A DNA stretch of 33,877 nt, from the NCBI GenBank assembly GCA_944363555.1, contig CALVUL010000021.1:1-33877 (forward strand), written 5' to 3'. Below, one piece after another: positions 15,363-23,588 of the stretch. Below the pieces are notes generated by a model. That model did no database searches. It was not told the origin of the DNA and saw only the letters and a program-made list of their open reading frames with translations. The stretch's first letter is position 1. Each line of letters starts with the position of its first letter. The DNA comes from an uncultured Clostridia bacterium (GTDB lineage: Bacteria; Bacillota; Clostridia; Christensenellales; Borkfalkiaceae). Made by a program: the position numbers and the translations under genes.

Positions 15363-15373
15363 AAAATCCCGTT

Positions 15374-15487
15374 TTACTTTTCCGTAAGTTTTTTGTACAG
15401 CATATAATAGGAGATCTTCCCCGTTTTTTCAAACAGCTCCCACGCCGAATCGGCGGGGTGTTCGAAATCGAATCCGTCTTTTTCCAT
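15374..15487 (-). CDS. yqzL: YqzL-like small protein
   Basis: A 37-residue ORF starts at ATG 15487 behind AAAGGAGCGCT and ends at TAA 15374, exactly between era and recO. Its core, AWELFEKTGKISYYMLYKKL, resembles Bacillus YqzL, a small protein encoded at the same place and also ending in a YLLFKEL-like stretch. Function is unknown. The strong ribosome binding site, conserved position and tight spacing (11 bases to recO) show it is a real gene. It is easily missed because of its length. Confidence 0.85.
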   Translation of the reverse strand: MEKDGFDFEHPADSAWELFEKTGKISYYMLYKKLTEK

Positions 15488-15533
15488 AGCGCTCCTTTTT
15501 TTCTTAGTATGCGCAGCGGAAAAATTTTATTCC

Positions 15534-16412
15534 CTACTTTTCTCTTTCCCCGTACCCGTATTCGCGGATGAGTTCGGGGCGGTTGCGCCAATCCTCTTTT
15601 ACCCGCACATAGGTCGTCAGAAACACCTTTTTGCCGAGAAATTTTTCCATGTCCGCGCGGGCGAGGCTCGCCGCCTCTTTGAGCGCGGCGCCCTGTTTCC
15701 CGATGAGGATCGCCTTGTGGTTCTTTTTTTCGCACACGATATCCGCCCCCACTTCCGCGACGCCCCCCTTGTCCTTGAACGTGTGGATGACCACCGCCGT
15801 CCCGTGGGGGATCTCCTTATCGAATTTCAGAAGGAGTTTTTCCCTGACGATCTCGCCGAGCATAAAGCGCTCGCTCTTATCGGAAACGACGTTTTCAAAC
15901 AGAGCCTCCCCTTCCGGCAGAACGGACAAGAGCACCTTGACGAGTTCTTTCAGGTTCGTGCCTTTCCGCGCGGAGACCGGCACGATTTCCGCCTTGACGG
16001 AAGAAAGCGCGCGGACGGCGGCGATGAGGGTTTCTTCGGCGGATATGTCGATCTTGCTGAGCGCCACGACGAGGGGCGCGCCCTTGCGGGCGAACTTTTC
16101 CGCCAGCGCCTTATCCCCTTCGCGCAGCCCCGCGTGGGCGTCGACGACCAAAAGCACGGCGTCCACGTCCTTCGCGGTGCGCTCGGCGGTTTTCTGCATC
16201 GCGGCGTTCAGGGCGTTATCCGCCTTGTAAATGCCCGGCGTATCCTCGAACACGATCTGGTAATCTTCCGCCGTCAGGATCCCTAAAATGCAGTCGCGCG
16301 TCGTCTGCGGTTTGGGGGAAACGATGCTTACCTTTTCCCCGACGAGGACGTTCACGAGGGTGGATTTCCCCGCGTTCGCCCTGCCGACCACCGCCACCGT
16401 GCCCGCCTTCAC
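15534..16412 (-). CDS. era: GTPase Era
   Basis: Era binds the 3' end of 16S rRNA and acts in 30S subunit maturation. The 292-residue protein has the P-loop GRANAGKS (10-17), switch region with TTRD, G3 DTPG, and a C-terminal KH domain with the ILIGKQGAALK loop. The usual G4 NKxD appears as SKID, an Asn-to-Ser change worth noting. The start codon is GTG at 16412, overlapping the ybeY stop by four bases (GTGA) with CGGAGG upstream, so translation is coupled. The dgkA and cdd genes found between ybeY and era in Bacillus are absent here. Confidence 0.96.
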   Translation of the reverse strand: MKAGTVAVVGRANAGKSTLVNVLVGEKVSIVSPKPQTTRDCILGILTAEDYQIVFEDTPGIYKADNALNAAMQKTAERTAKDVDAVLLVVDAHAGLREGDKALAEKFARKGAPLVVALSKIDISAEETLIAAVRALSSVKAEIVPVSARKGTNLKELVKVLLSVLPEGEALFENVVSDKSERFMLGEIVREKLLLKFDKEIPHGTAVVIHTFKDKGGVAEVGADIVCEKKNHKAILIGKQGAALKEAASLARADMEKFLGKKVFLTTYVRVKEDWRNRPELIREYGYGEREK

Positions 16413-16882
16413 TGCCTTTCCTCCGGATAAAGTTTTTCGATGACCGCCTTTTCGAGGGCGCGCATTTCCCCCTTGTCGGCTTCGTTCATATGATCGTAAC
16501 CGAAAAGGTGCAGCAAGCCGTGCAGGATAAGATACGCGATCTCCCTTTCGACGGAATGCCCGTATTCCGCCGCCTGTTCTTCCGCGCGCTTTTCGCAGAC
16601 GGCGACGGATCCCATATAGACGTAATTCCCCTCCGTTTCATAGGGAAACTCCTCGGCGGTAACCGCCCTGCCGCGGATATTGTCGAGGGAGGGGAAACTC
16701 AATACGTCGGTAACCTTTTCCACATGGCGCGCCATGGAATTGAGGCGGATCATCTCGTCCTCGTTTAAAAAGACGAGCTCCGCGCGCAGCCGCGCGCGCT
16801 GACCGAGAATTTTATAGACCTCCCGCGCGAGTTTTCTGTACCGCGCGGGTCTGCTCAAACATTCGATGACAAGTCTTCCCAT
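16409..16882 (-). CDS. ybeY: Endoribonuclease YbeY (rRNA maturation factor)
   Basis: YbeY is a zinc-dependent endoribonuclease involved in 16S rRNA 3'-end processing and ribosome quality control. The 157-residue protein carries the family signature HGLLHLFGYDH near residues 121-131, with the three zinc-binding histidines. Length is normal. It follows pgpH by four bases and overlaps era by four, in the conserved phoH-pgpH-ybeY-era order. It starts with ATG 16882; the ribosome binding site (GCGGAA) is weak, in keeping with coupling to pgpH. Confidence 0.95.
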   Translation of the reverse strand: MGRLVIECLSRPARYRKLAREVYKILGQRARLRAELVFLNEDEMIRLNSMARHVEKVTDVLSFPSLDNIRGRAVTAEEFPYETEGNYVYMGSVAVCEKRAEEQAAEYGHSVEREIAYLILHGLLHLFGYDHMNEADKGEMRALEKAVIEKLYPEERQ

Positions 16883-16886
16883 AGTA

Positions 16887-18389
16887 TTATTCCGCTTCTT
16901 CCGCTTTGATTTCTTCCAGATTGACCTTCGGGTATTCGATCCTGCTGTGGTATACGCCCGTCAGGTTGTTGACGATGGTGTTGCGGATGATGGTGAGTTC
17001 CTTCATGGTGATGTCGCAGTCCTCGAACTGCCTTAACTGCATCCGCTCGTTGATGAGTTTCTGAATGAGCGCGTCCACTTTCTCGCGGGAACGGTCTTTC
17101 AGCGAACGCACCGCCGCTTCGCCGGCGTCGGCGATCATCATGATCGCCGCGATCTTCGTCTGCGGTTTCGGCCCCGCGTAACAGTATTTTTCCACGTCCA
17201 CGTCGCCGCCGTCCTTAAACTGTTTCGCCTTCGCGTAAAAGAACATCATCGGCATGGTGCCGTGGTGCTGCAGGCAGATATCCGCGATCTCCTGCGGCAG
17301 CCCGTATTTTTTGACGATGTCGTAACCGTCCTTCGCGTGCGCGCGGACGATGTTCGCGGAAAGTTCCGGCGTGAGATCGTTGTGCGGGTTGCGGGAATCC
17401 TGCTGGTTTTCCTTGAAAAATTCCGGCTGGCGGAGTTTGCCCATGTCGTGATAATACGCCGCGCAGCGCGCTAAAAGGGCGTCCTCGCCGATGGCGGTGG
17501 CGCACGATTCCGCGAGGTTGGAAACGACGATGGAGTGATTGAACGTGCCCGGCGCCTCCTCGATCATGCGGCGGATCAGCGGCGCGCTGTGTTCCGTGAG
17601 TTCCGCAAGGCGGTAATTCGTCAGTTTTTTAAAGAGCCATTCGAACAGGGGCAGGATCGCCATGAACAGCACCACCGCCAGAATTCCGGAACTCGCCCCC
17701 GCCACGGCGCGCTCCCAATGGGAGATCAGATTGGTCTGTTCCAGCAGCACCAGACACACCAGCACGGGAACGCTCGTGATCACGCCCCGCCCGAACACCT
17801 TGATGCGCGCGCCCACGCCGTCGATCAGATATACGGCGATGATCCCCGTGGAAAACCCGATGACGAGGGAGGAATACTGCGCGTTCGGGGACACCGTGGC
17901 GGCGTAATTCGCGTTGGTGAACACATCCATCAGGAAGGTCAGAAGGGACGTTACGATGGTTACGAACACCGCCGAACGGCGGTTGATGAGCAGCAGCGTC
18001 AAAAGCCCGCCGAGCGCGAGGGGTCGGAAATAGATGTTGATGTATCTGCCCGCGAAGTAATTGCACAAAAGGGTGAGTTCGATGATCAGAAAAAGCATCT
18101 CCACATCCCGAACTTCCCTGATCTTCCCGCGGTTTTCAAAGATGAGATAGACAAACGTTACCGCCATGATCAGCACGAGAATGATGATCAGATAGGCGAA
18201 CTGCCCGCCCATCGTGGCGAAATATTCCGTAAAATCCGGTTCGACCGCGTTGTAGCCGATCCCGTTTAAAAAGATGGACCCGACGAGGATCCCCGCCATC
18301 ACCAGCAGATTGAGCACGAAGATCGAAAGAAATTCGGCGATCTGCTTTTTTGACCAACGCCGGTATTTTTTCAGTTTCTGTTTTACCAT
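16887..18389 (-). CDS. pgpH: PgpH-type HD membrane phosphohydrolase without the extracellular domain
   Basis: The family (YqfF/PgpH) hydrolyses the second messenger c-di-AMP to pApA at the membrane. This 500-residue protein has about seven or eight hydrophobic helices up to residue 255, then an HD domain with FNHS, the diagnostic YYHDMGK and a later LQHHG. Known homologues are about 700 residues (B. subtilis YqfF) because a large extracellular domain sits between the first and second helices. Here only about 20 residues lie between helix 1 (about 20-43) and helix 2 (about 62-85), so that domain is missing. The frame looks intact on both sides. It is tightly packed between phoH (12 bases) and ybeY (4 bases). 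Confidence 0.9.
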   Translation of the reverse strand: MVKQKLKKYRRWSKKQIAEFLSIFVLNLLVMAGILVGSIFLNGIGYNAVEPDFTEYFATMGGQFAYLIIILVLIMAVTFVYLIFENRGKIREVRDVEMLFLIIELTLLCNYFAGRYINIYFRPLALGGLLTLLLINRRSAVFVTIVTSLLTFLMDVFTNANYAATVSPNAQYSSLVIGFSTGIIAVYLIDGVGARIKVFGRGVITSVPVLVCLVLLEQTNLISHWERAVAGASSGILAVVLFMAILPLFEWLFKKLTNYRLAELTEHSAPLIRRMIEEAPGTFNHSIVVSNLAESCATAIGEDALLARCAAYYHDMGKLRQPEFFKENQQDSRNPHNDLTPELSANIVRAHAKDGYDIVKKYGLPQEIADICLQHHGTMPMMFFYAKAKQFKDGGDVDVEKYCYAGPKPQTKIAAIMMIADAGEAAVRSLKDRSREKVDALIQKLINERMQLRQFEDCDITMKELTIIRNTIVNNLTGVYHSRIEYPKVNLEEIKAEEAE

Positions 18390-18401
18390 AGGCTTTCTTC
18401 T

Positions 18402-19364
<963 letters not shown>

Positions 19365-19376
19365 TCGTTTTTTACC

Positions 19377-20276
19377 TCATTGTATCTTCAACCGCATCGT
19401 CAGTTTCACGGTGTAGACAAACTTTTCCCCCGCGGGGGTTTTTTCCGTTTCCGCCCCGACGATCTCGTAGGGCGCGGCGGCTTCCGCGAAGGCGACGGCG
19501 GCTTCCTCTTCCCCCTCGCCGCCGACGTATTCGAAAACCTGCTCCGTCAGCACGCTCGCGCTTGCCAGCACGTAGGTTTCGTACACGGTATCCTTGATCT
19601 CGTTGTAGCCCGCCGCGAGCACGTCCCCCGCGGCGACGGCGTCCCCCGCCCGCACCAGCGCGGTGCCGCGCAGAACGGTGATGCTTTCCACCACCCCCGA
19701 AACGGGGGTAACGAGCTGTTTTTTTTCGGTATCCACGACGCCCGCCGCCTCTTTCGCCAGCACGAGTTCGACTTTCAGCCGCGCGCCGCGCTTTTTGACC
19801 GAAGCGAAGGAAAACGCCTTTTCCCTGCGCAGGATCTCCCGCTGCGCGCGATCGAGCGCGCTCTGCTTTGCGAACGTGAAGGGCGCGATCCCCAGTTCGG
19901 TAAGCACCGCCTCCGCGCGGTCCTTATACACCGCGCCGCTGCCGTAATAATCGACGGCGAGCACCGCCCCGTCCGCAACGCAGACGGCGGCGGCGAAAAG
20001 CGCCGCGCCGAGCAATACGCCGGTTTTTTTCCACAGCCGCGCGAGGGGCGCGAATACGCCGCGTTCCCCTTTCTTTGTAATAGTATAACACAAATTCGCG
20101 GTAATTGCAAAAAAATTTTCTTCCTGTGCGGCGGGAATGGCGAATTCCACCGCCTTTTCCCCCGCGTTTTTGACCCGATAAAGGGAAATCCCCCTGCGGC
20201 GGAGCAGATTCAGCAGCCTTTCGCGGTTGACTCCCTGCACGCGGAACACCGCGTAAACGAAAGCGCGTTTCTTCAT
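19377..20276 (-). CDS. yqfD: Sporulation protein YqfD
   Basis: YqfD is a sporulation protein of mother-cell stage, located at a membrane. The roughly 299-residue protein has the N-terminal domain that resolves into VNRERLLNLLRRRGISLYRV, a single membrane helix near residues 83-105, and a C-terminal beta-rich domain (about 150-299). It is shorter than the roughly 400 residues of the Bacillus protein, so the family's C-terminal part is reduced here. ATG 20276 is preferred: it overlaps the end of yqfC closely, whereas the TTG seven codons upstream has no ribosome binding site. It is second in the operon, followed by phoH. Confidence 0.88.
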   Translation of the reverse strand: MKKRAFVYAVFRVQGVNRERLLNLLRRRGISLYRVKNAGEKAVEFAIPAAQEENFFAITANLCYTITKKGERGVFAPLARLWKKTGVLLGAALFAAAVCVADGAVLAVDYYGSGAVYKDRAEAVLTELGIAPFTFAKQSALDRAQREILRREKAFSFASVKKRGARLKVELVLAKEAAGVVDTEKKQLVTPVSGVVESITVLRGTALVRAGDAVAAGDVLAAGYNEIKDTVYETYVLASASVLTEQVFEYVGGEGEEEAAVAFAEAAAPYEIVGAETEKTPAGEKFVYTVKLTMRLKIQ

Positions 20277-20277
20277 C

Positions 20278-20541
20278 TCACACCCCCGCGGTTTCAAAGG
20301 CGGTGATCCTGCCGCCGATGACGATGTCGCCCAGCGCGTACTTTTCGATGGTCAGCCCGCTGCCCCGCACCCGCAGTTCGCCCCGTTTCAGAAACAGCGA
20401 AATTTCCTCCGCGGAATAACTCTTGATGCCCTTTATGTTTTCAAAGTAAGAAAATCCGTTGCCGGAGATCAGCGCGCGATAGGGCGCGGGGGCGGCGGCG
20501 TCTATCCCCAGTTTTTTCAGGACCGGCGCAAAAAATTCCAT
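20278..20541 (-). CDS. yqfC: Sporulation protein YqfC (YabP family)
   Basis: An 87-residue protein of the YabP/YqfC family, recognised by ISGNGFSYFENIKGIKSYSA in the middle, a pattern that fits the YqfC/YabP fold, and by its position before yqfD. The family takes part in endospore formation and is usually mother-cell expressed. It starts at ATG 20541 behind GGGAGGAGGAG. Its stop codon is one base from the yqfD start. A sequence matching the sigma-E promoter consensus lies directly upstream, in keeping with sporulation control. Confidence 0.9.
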   Translation of the reverse strand: MEFFAPVLKKLGIDAAAPAPYRALISGNGFSYFENIKGIKSYSAEEISLFLKRGELRVRGSGLTIEKYALGDIVIGGRITAFETAGV

Positions 20542-20568
20542 ACTCCTCCTCCCGTCTTCACTCTTAAC

Positions 20569-20597
20569 AGTGTATGCCGGAAAAAGGGATTATATAT
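20569..20597 (-). promoter_or_regulatory. Sigma-E-like promoter upstream of yqfC
   Basis: On the minus strand CATACACT (20576-20569) matches the sigma-E -10 consensus CATACANT. An ATA element about 16-18 bases upstream (GGATATATAA, 20599-20590) fits the -35 position. Transcription would start about 20 bases before the yqfC ATG. A TATAAT (20594-20589) also lies here but has no -35 partner. The housekeeping genes further down the operon should need an additional promoter that I could not place. Confidence 0.5.
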
Positions 20598-20641
20598 CCG
20601 TTTGCGAAAACCCGCCGCGGGCGGAGGCGCGCGCCCCGCGC

Positions 20642-20675
20642 AAATCGAAACGGCAGGGCGCGAAAAGCCCTGCCG
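20642..20675 (-). terminator. Terminator of the hydratase gene
   Basis: Stem CGGCAGGGC/GCCCTGCCG (20651-20659 with 20667-20675), 7-base loop, then a T-rich run (TTTCGATTTG) on the minus strand. It separates the hydratase transcript from yqfC. Confidence 0.75.
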
Positions 20676-20682
20676 CAACCTT

Positions 20683-22857
20683 TTATCTGCCCTGTTCCGC
20701 GTAGAAGTTGATCAGACACCCCGCCGCGACGATCTTCTTTTCGTCGTCCGTCAGCGGCGCGACGGTCAGCGTGATCTCCCGCGCGCGCGCGCCGAAGACC
20801 TTCGCGGGGAACGCCGTTTCCCCCGCGAGCAGTTTTTTGCGCGCGTCGGGGATATAGATGAGTTCGCCCAAAGCAAAATCGTTCTTTTCCGCGAGGAAGG
20901 GGAACATACCCCAGTTGATGACGTTGGAGCGGTAGCGTTTCGTGGCGTAGGAAACGGCGATGTTCGCCGCCCCGCCCAGCACCCGCTGGCAGGACGCCGC
21001 CTGTTCGCGCGCCGACCCGTCCCCGGGGCTTACGGCGCACACGACGCTGCCGTAGGTGGTATCCTTTTCCGAAACGCCTTCTATCTGCGGGAAGGCTTCC
21101 GCCTTGACCGCCTCCGCCCGCGCCACGTAATCGGGATCCTTCCGCGAAAGGGCGAACTGCGCGAGTTTCAACGGATTGGAGCGATACGACGAGGTTTCCC
21201 CGCTGGGGATGAGTTCGTCCGTCGTGGTGACGGGGTCGGTGAGCACGCTCGCCACTTTAAGCAGCAGATTTTCTTTCAGCGGCTCCATTTTCGGCCAGTC
21301 CGCGATGTTGGGTCCGTATTTCAGCGGCTCCGCCCCGTGCGGAGCGGCGATGCCGTCGTATACGCGCGCCCGATAGATGGCGTCGCTGTAACGGTATTTT
21401 TTGATCTTCGCCTCGTAATCGATCTCCGTCGCCGCCGTGAGAACGCCGCCGTTCAGCGCCGTTGCGGCGATGCTGCGCGCGTCCATCAGCGCCACCGCCG
21501 CCAACTGGCCGCCGGAAGGCTTGCTGCCTTCGCGGCTTTCGAAATTGCGGGTGGTATGGCGGATGGACAAGCCGTTGTTCGCCGGCACGTCCCCCGCGCC
21601 GAAACAGGGTCCGCAGAACGCCGTTTTCACGACGGCGCCGCTCTCGATGAGTTTCCCGATATAGCCGTTATCCACCAGCCCTTTATACACCGGCTGGCTG
21701 GAAGGATAGACGTTCAGGGAAAATTCCCCGTCGGAAAGCGCCGCGCCCTTCAGGATCTCCTCCGCTTCGGCGATGTTTTCGTACATGCCGCCGGCGCACC
21801 CCGCGATAACGCCCTGATCGACGTACACCTTGCCGTCCCTGATCTTGTCCGTCAGGCGGAATTTTCCCTTTCCGGCGAGCAGTTTATCCCCCTCTTCTTC
21901 CACTTTTTTCAAAATCTCATACGCGTTTTCCTTAAATTCGCGGATGGTATAGGCGTTGCTGGGATGGAAGGGCAGGGCGATCATCGGTTCGATCCCGCTC
22001 AGATCGACGACGACGGCGGCGTCGTAATACGCGCCCTCTTCGGGATGCAGTTCGCAAAACGCGTTTTCCCTGCCGTGCATCGCGTAATAATCCCTGACCT
22101 TGCCGTCGGTCTCCCAGATCGAGGAAAGGCAGGCGGTTTCCGTGGTCATCACGTCGATGCCGTTTCTGTAATCCATCGAAAGGGCGCGGATGCCCGGGCC
22201 GATGAACTCCAGCACCTTGTTCTTGACGAACCCGCCGGCAAAGACCGCCTTGACGAGGGCGAGCGCCACGTCGTGCGGGCCGACGCCCTTTTTCGGCCTG
22301 CCTTTCAGATACACCGCCACGATCTGCGGCATATCGATGTCATAGGTCTTTTGCAAAAGCTGTTTGACGAGTTCCGGCCCGCCTTCGCCGACGGCGAGAG
22401 TCCCCAGCGCCCCGTAACGGGTGTGGGAATCGGAGCCCAGAATCATCCCGCCGCAAAACGCGCGCTTTTCGCGCATATACTGATGGATGACGGCGATGTG
22501 CGGCGGCACGAAGGCTCCGCCGTACTTCCTCGCCGCGGAAAGCCCGAACACGTGGTCGTCCTCGTTGATGGTCCCGCCCACCGCGCAGAGGGAATTGTGG
22601 CAGTTGGTCAGCGTGTACGGCAGGGGAAATTTTTCCAGCCCGCTCGCTTTCGCCGTCTGGATGATGCCGACGTAGGTGATGTCGTGCGAGGCGATCTCGT
22701 CGAAGCGGATCTTCAGTTTTTTATCGTCGCCCGAAACGTTGTGCGCCGTAAGGATTTTGTACGCCGTCGTGCGGGTGCGCGCCGCCGCGTCCTCCGCCGC
22801 GGCACGGCGAAGTTTGCCGCCGGCGTAAACGCAGCCGTTCTTAATGAGTTTGATCAT
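20683..22857 (-). CDS. Aconitase-family hydratase (YbhJ-like)
   Basis: A 724-residue aconitase-superfamily protein. The substrate-binding segment [20 protein letters not shown] spans 141-160. Three cysteines sit where aconitases bind their 4Fe-4S cluster: Cys354 in [11 protein letters not shown] and Cys415/Cys418 in [19 protein letters not shown] segment (about 438-444) matches the NRNF-containing block, and the C-terminal swivel domain is present. The expected reaction is a reversible hydro-lyase step on a hydroxy acid. The sequence looks like the YbhJ-type 'hydratase' branch rather than citrate aconitase, so the substrate is unknown. It starts at ATG 22857 with GGAG upstream, has its own promoter and terminator, and shares no operon with neighbours. 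Confidence 0.88.
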   Translation of the reverse strand: MIKLIKNGCVYAGGKLRRAAAEDAAARTRTTAYKILTAHNVSGDDKKLKIRFDEIASHDITYVGIIQTAKASGLEKFPLPYTLTNCHNSLCAVGGTINEDDHVFGLSAARKYGGAFVPPHIAVIHQYMREKRAFCGGMILGSDSHTRYGALGTLAVGEGGPELVKQLLQKTYDIDMPQIVAVYLKGRPKKGVGPHDVALALVKAVFAGGFVKNKVLEFIGPGIRALSMDYRNGIDVMTTETACLSSIWETDGKVRDYYAMHGRENAFCELHPEEGAYYDAAVVVDLSGIEPMIALPFHPSNAYTIREFKENAYEILKKVEEEGDKLLAGKGKFRLTDKIRDGKVYVDQGVIAGCAGGMYENIAEAEEILKGAALSDGEFSLNVYPSSQPVYKGLVDNGYIGKLIESGAVVKTAFCGPCFGAGDVPANNGLSIRHTTRNFESREGSKPSGGQLAAVALMDARSIAATALNGGVLTAATEIDYEAKIKKYRYSDAIYRARVYDGIAAPHGAEPLKYGPNIADWPKMEPLKENLLLKVASVLTDPVTTTDELIPSGETSSYRSNPLKLAQFALSRKDPDYVARAEAVKAEAFPQIEGVSEKDTTYGSVVCAVSPGDGSAREQAASCQRVLGGAANIAVSYATKRYRSNVINWGMFPFLAEKNDFALGELIYIPDARKKLLAGETAFPAKVFGARAREITLTVAPLTDDEKKIVAAGCLINFYAEQGR

Positions 22858-22897
22858 ATCGTTTCTCCGTTAAAAATTATCCTTGTTATCGGGCTTT

Positions 22898-22926
22898 ATT
22901 GTATCACAAACGCGCGATTTTTGCAA
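22898..22926 (-). promoter_or_regulatory. Promoter of the hydratase gene
   Basis: Minus-strand TTGCAA (22926-22921), 17 bases, TACAAT (22903-22898), about 35 bases before the predicted leader's ribosome binding site and start codon. Confidence 0.7.
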
Positions 22927-22959
22927 GCGCATAAAAAGCGGAAAATCATTTAAAATTTC

Positions 22960-22988
22960 TTGCATAGCGGGCGGGGATGTGGTACAAT
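22960..22988 (+). promoter_or_regulatory. Promoter of the small PH-like membrane protein gene
   Basis: TTGCAT (22960-22965), 17 bases, TACAAT (22983-22988), about 45 bases before the ATG. It faces away from the hydratase promoter. Confidence 0.65.
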
Positions 22989-23032
22989 ACAGGAAAAAGG
23001 GCTTCCGCCTTTTGCGGTGCGCGGGTGTTTGT

Positions 23033-23476
23033 ATGAAAAGATTCCGAATGAAACTGCCGGTATATATCGTCCTGCTGCTCGCCCTCGGCGCGGCGAGCGG
23101 CGCGGTCGCCGTTGTGTTCAACGTGCTGAAAATTTTTTCCGCCGCCACGGCGCAGGGCGTCGTGCTCCTCGCCCTGCTGATCGCCCTCGCGCTGCTTCTG
23201 ACGGCGCTCTGCGCCGGCGTGCTCGTCTATCCGTACTACACCGTAAAAAACGGCAGGCTGTATTCCGTGATGGGCGTGCTGCGCGCTTCTTACGACGTTA
23301 ACGAGATTTCCGAACTCGTCTACTTCAAGGCGCAGGGAAAACTCGTGATGTACACCGTTTCGGACAAATTTACCGTTCTGCTGCTTGCCGAAAGCAAGCA
23401 CGAGGCGTTCATTAAGGCGCTCCGCGCGCAGAATCCGAAAATCCTTTACGACAACAAAATCAACGAAACGGATTGA
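23033..23476 (+). CDS. Small two-helix membrane protein with PH-like domain
   Basis: About 147 residues. Two hydrophobic segments (about 9-30 and 38-62) are followed by a soluble C-terminal part of about 80 residues. That part begins PYYTVKNGRLYSVMGVLRAS and continues with a beta-rich pattern typical of bacterial PH (DUF304-like) domains: a basic turn, alternating hydrophobic strands and a final helix (KHEAFIKALRAQNP). No function is known for such proteins. The start at 23033 is chosen because the promoter lies just before it and hydrophobic residues follow, but its ribosome binding site is weak; ATG 23048 is an alternative. It precedes mgtE, though a promoter lies between them. Confidence 0.72.
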   Translation: MKRFRMKLPVYIVLLLALGAASGAVAVVFNVLKIFSAATAQGVVLLALLIALALLLTALCAGVLVYPYYTVKNGRLYSVMGVLRASYDVNEISELVYFKAQGKLVMYTVSDKFTVLLLAESKHEAFIKALRAQNPKILYDNKINETD

Positions 23477-23482
23477 ATTTTC

Positions 23483-23511
23483 TTGACAAACAGGGGCAAA
23501 TCGCATAAACT
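23483..23511 (+). promoter_or_regulatory. Promoter of mgtE
   Basis: TTGACA (23483-23488), 17 bases, TAAACT (23506-23511). It starts a few bases after the preceding stop codon. Transcription from here would pass through the hairpin at 23535-23557 before mgtE. Confidence 0.65.
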
Positions 23512-23534
23512 TAAACCGATAAAAACACCATAAG

Positions 23535-23557
23535 ACCCGCCCCGCGCGGGTTTTTTT
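23535..23557 (+). terminator. Intrinsic terminator in the mgtE leader
   Basis: Six-base stem ACCCGC/GCGGGT with a 5-base loop, then seven T. It lies after the mgtE promoter and 31 bases before the ATG. It may end the upstream gene, act as a leader attenuator for mgtE, or both. The stem is short, so efficiency may be partial. Confidence 0.6.
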
Positions 23558-23588
23558 ATGGAAAACAGGAAAAAGGAGGTAAACCGAT

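Noticed and set aside
20602..22953. Plus-strand frame of 783 codons opposite the hydratase
   Set aside because: Antisense to an intact aconitase-family gene; no recognisable domain in its product.
23512..23588. M-box magnesium riboswitch before mgtE
   Set aside because: The leader is under 80 bases and lacks the M-box fold; only a simple terminator hairpin is visible.
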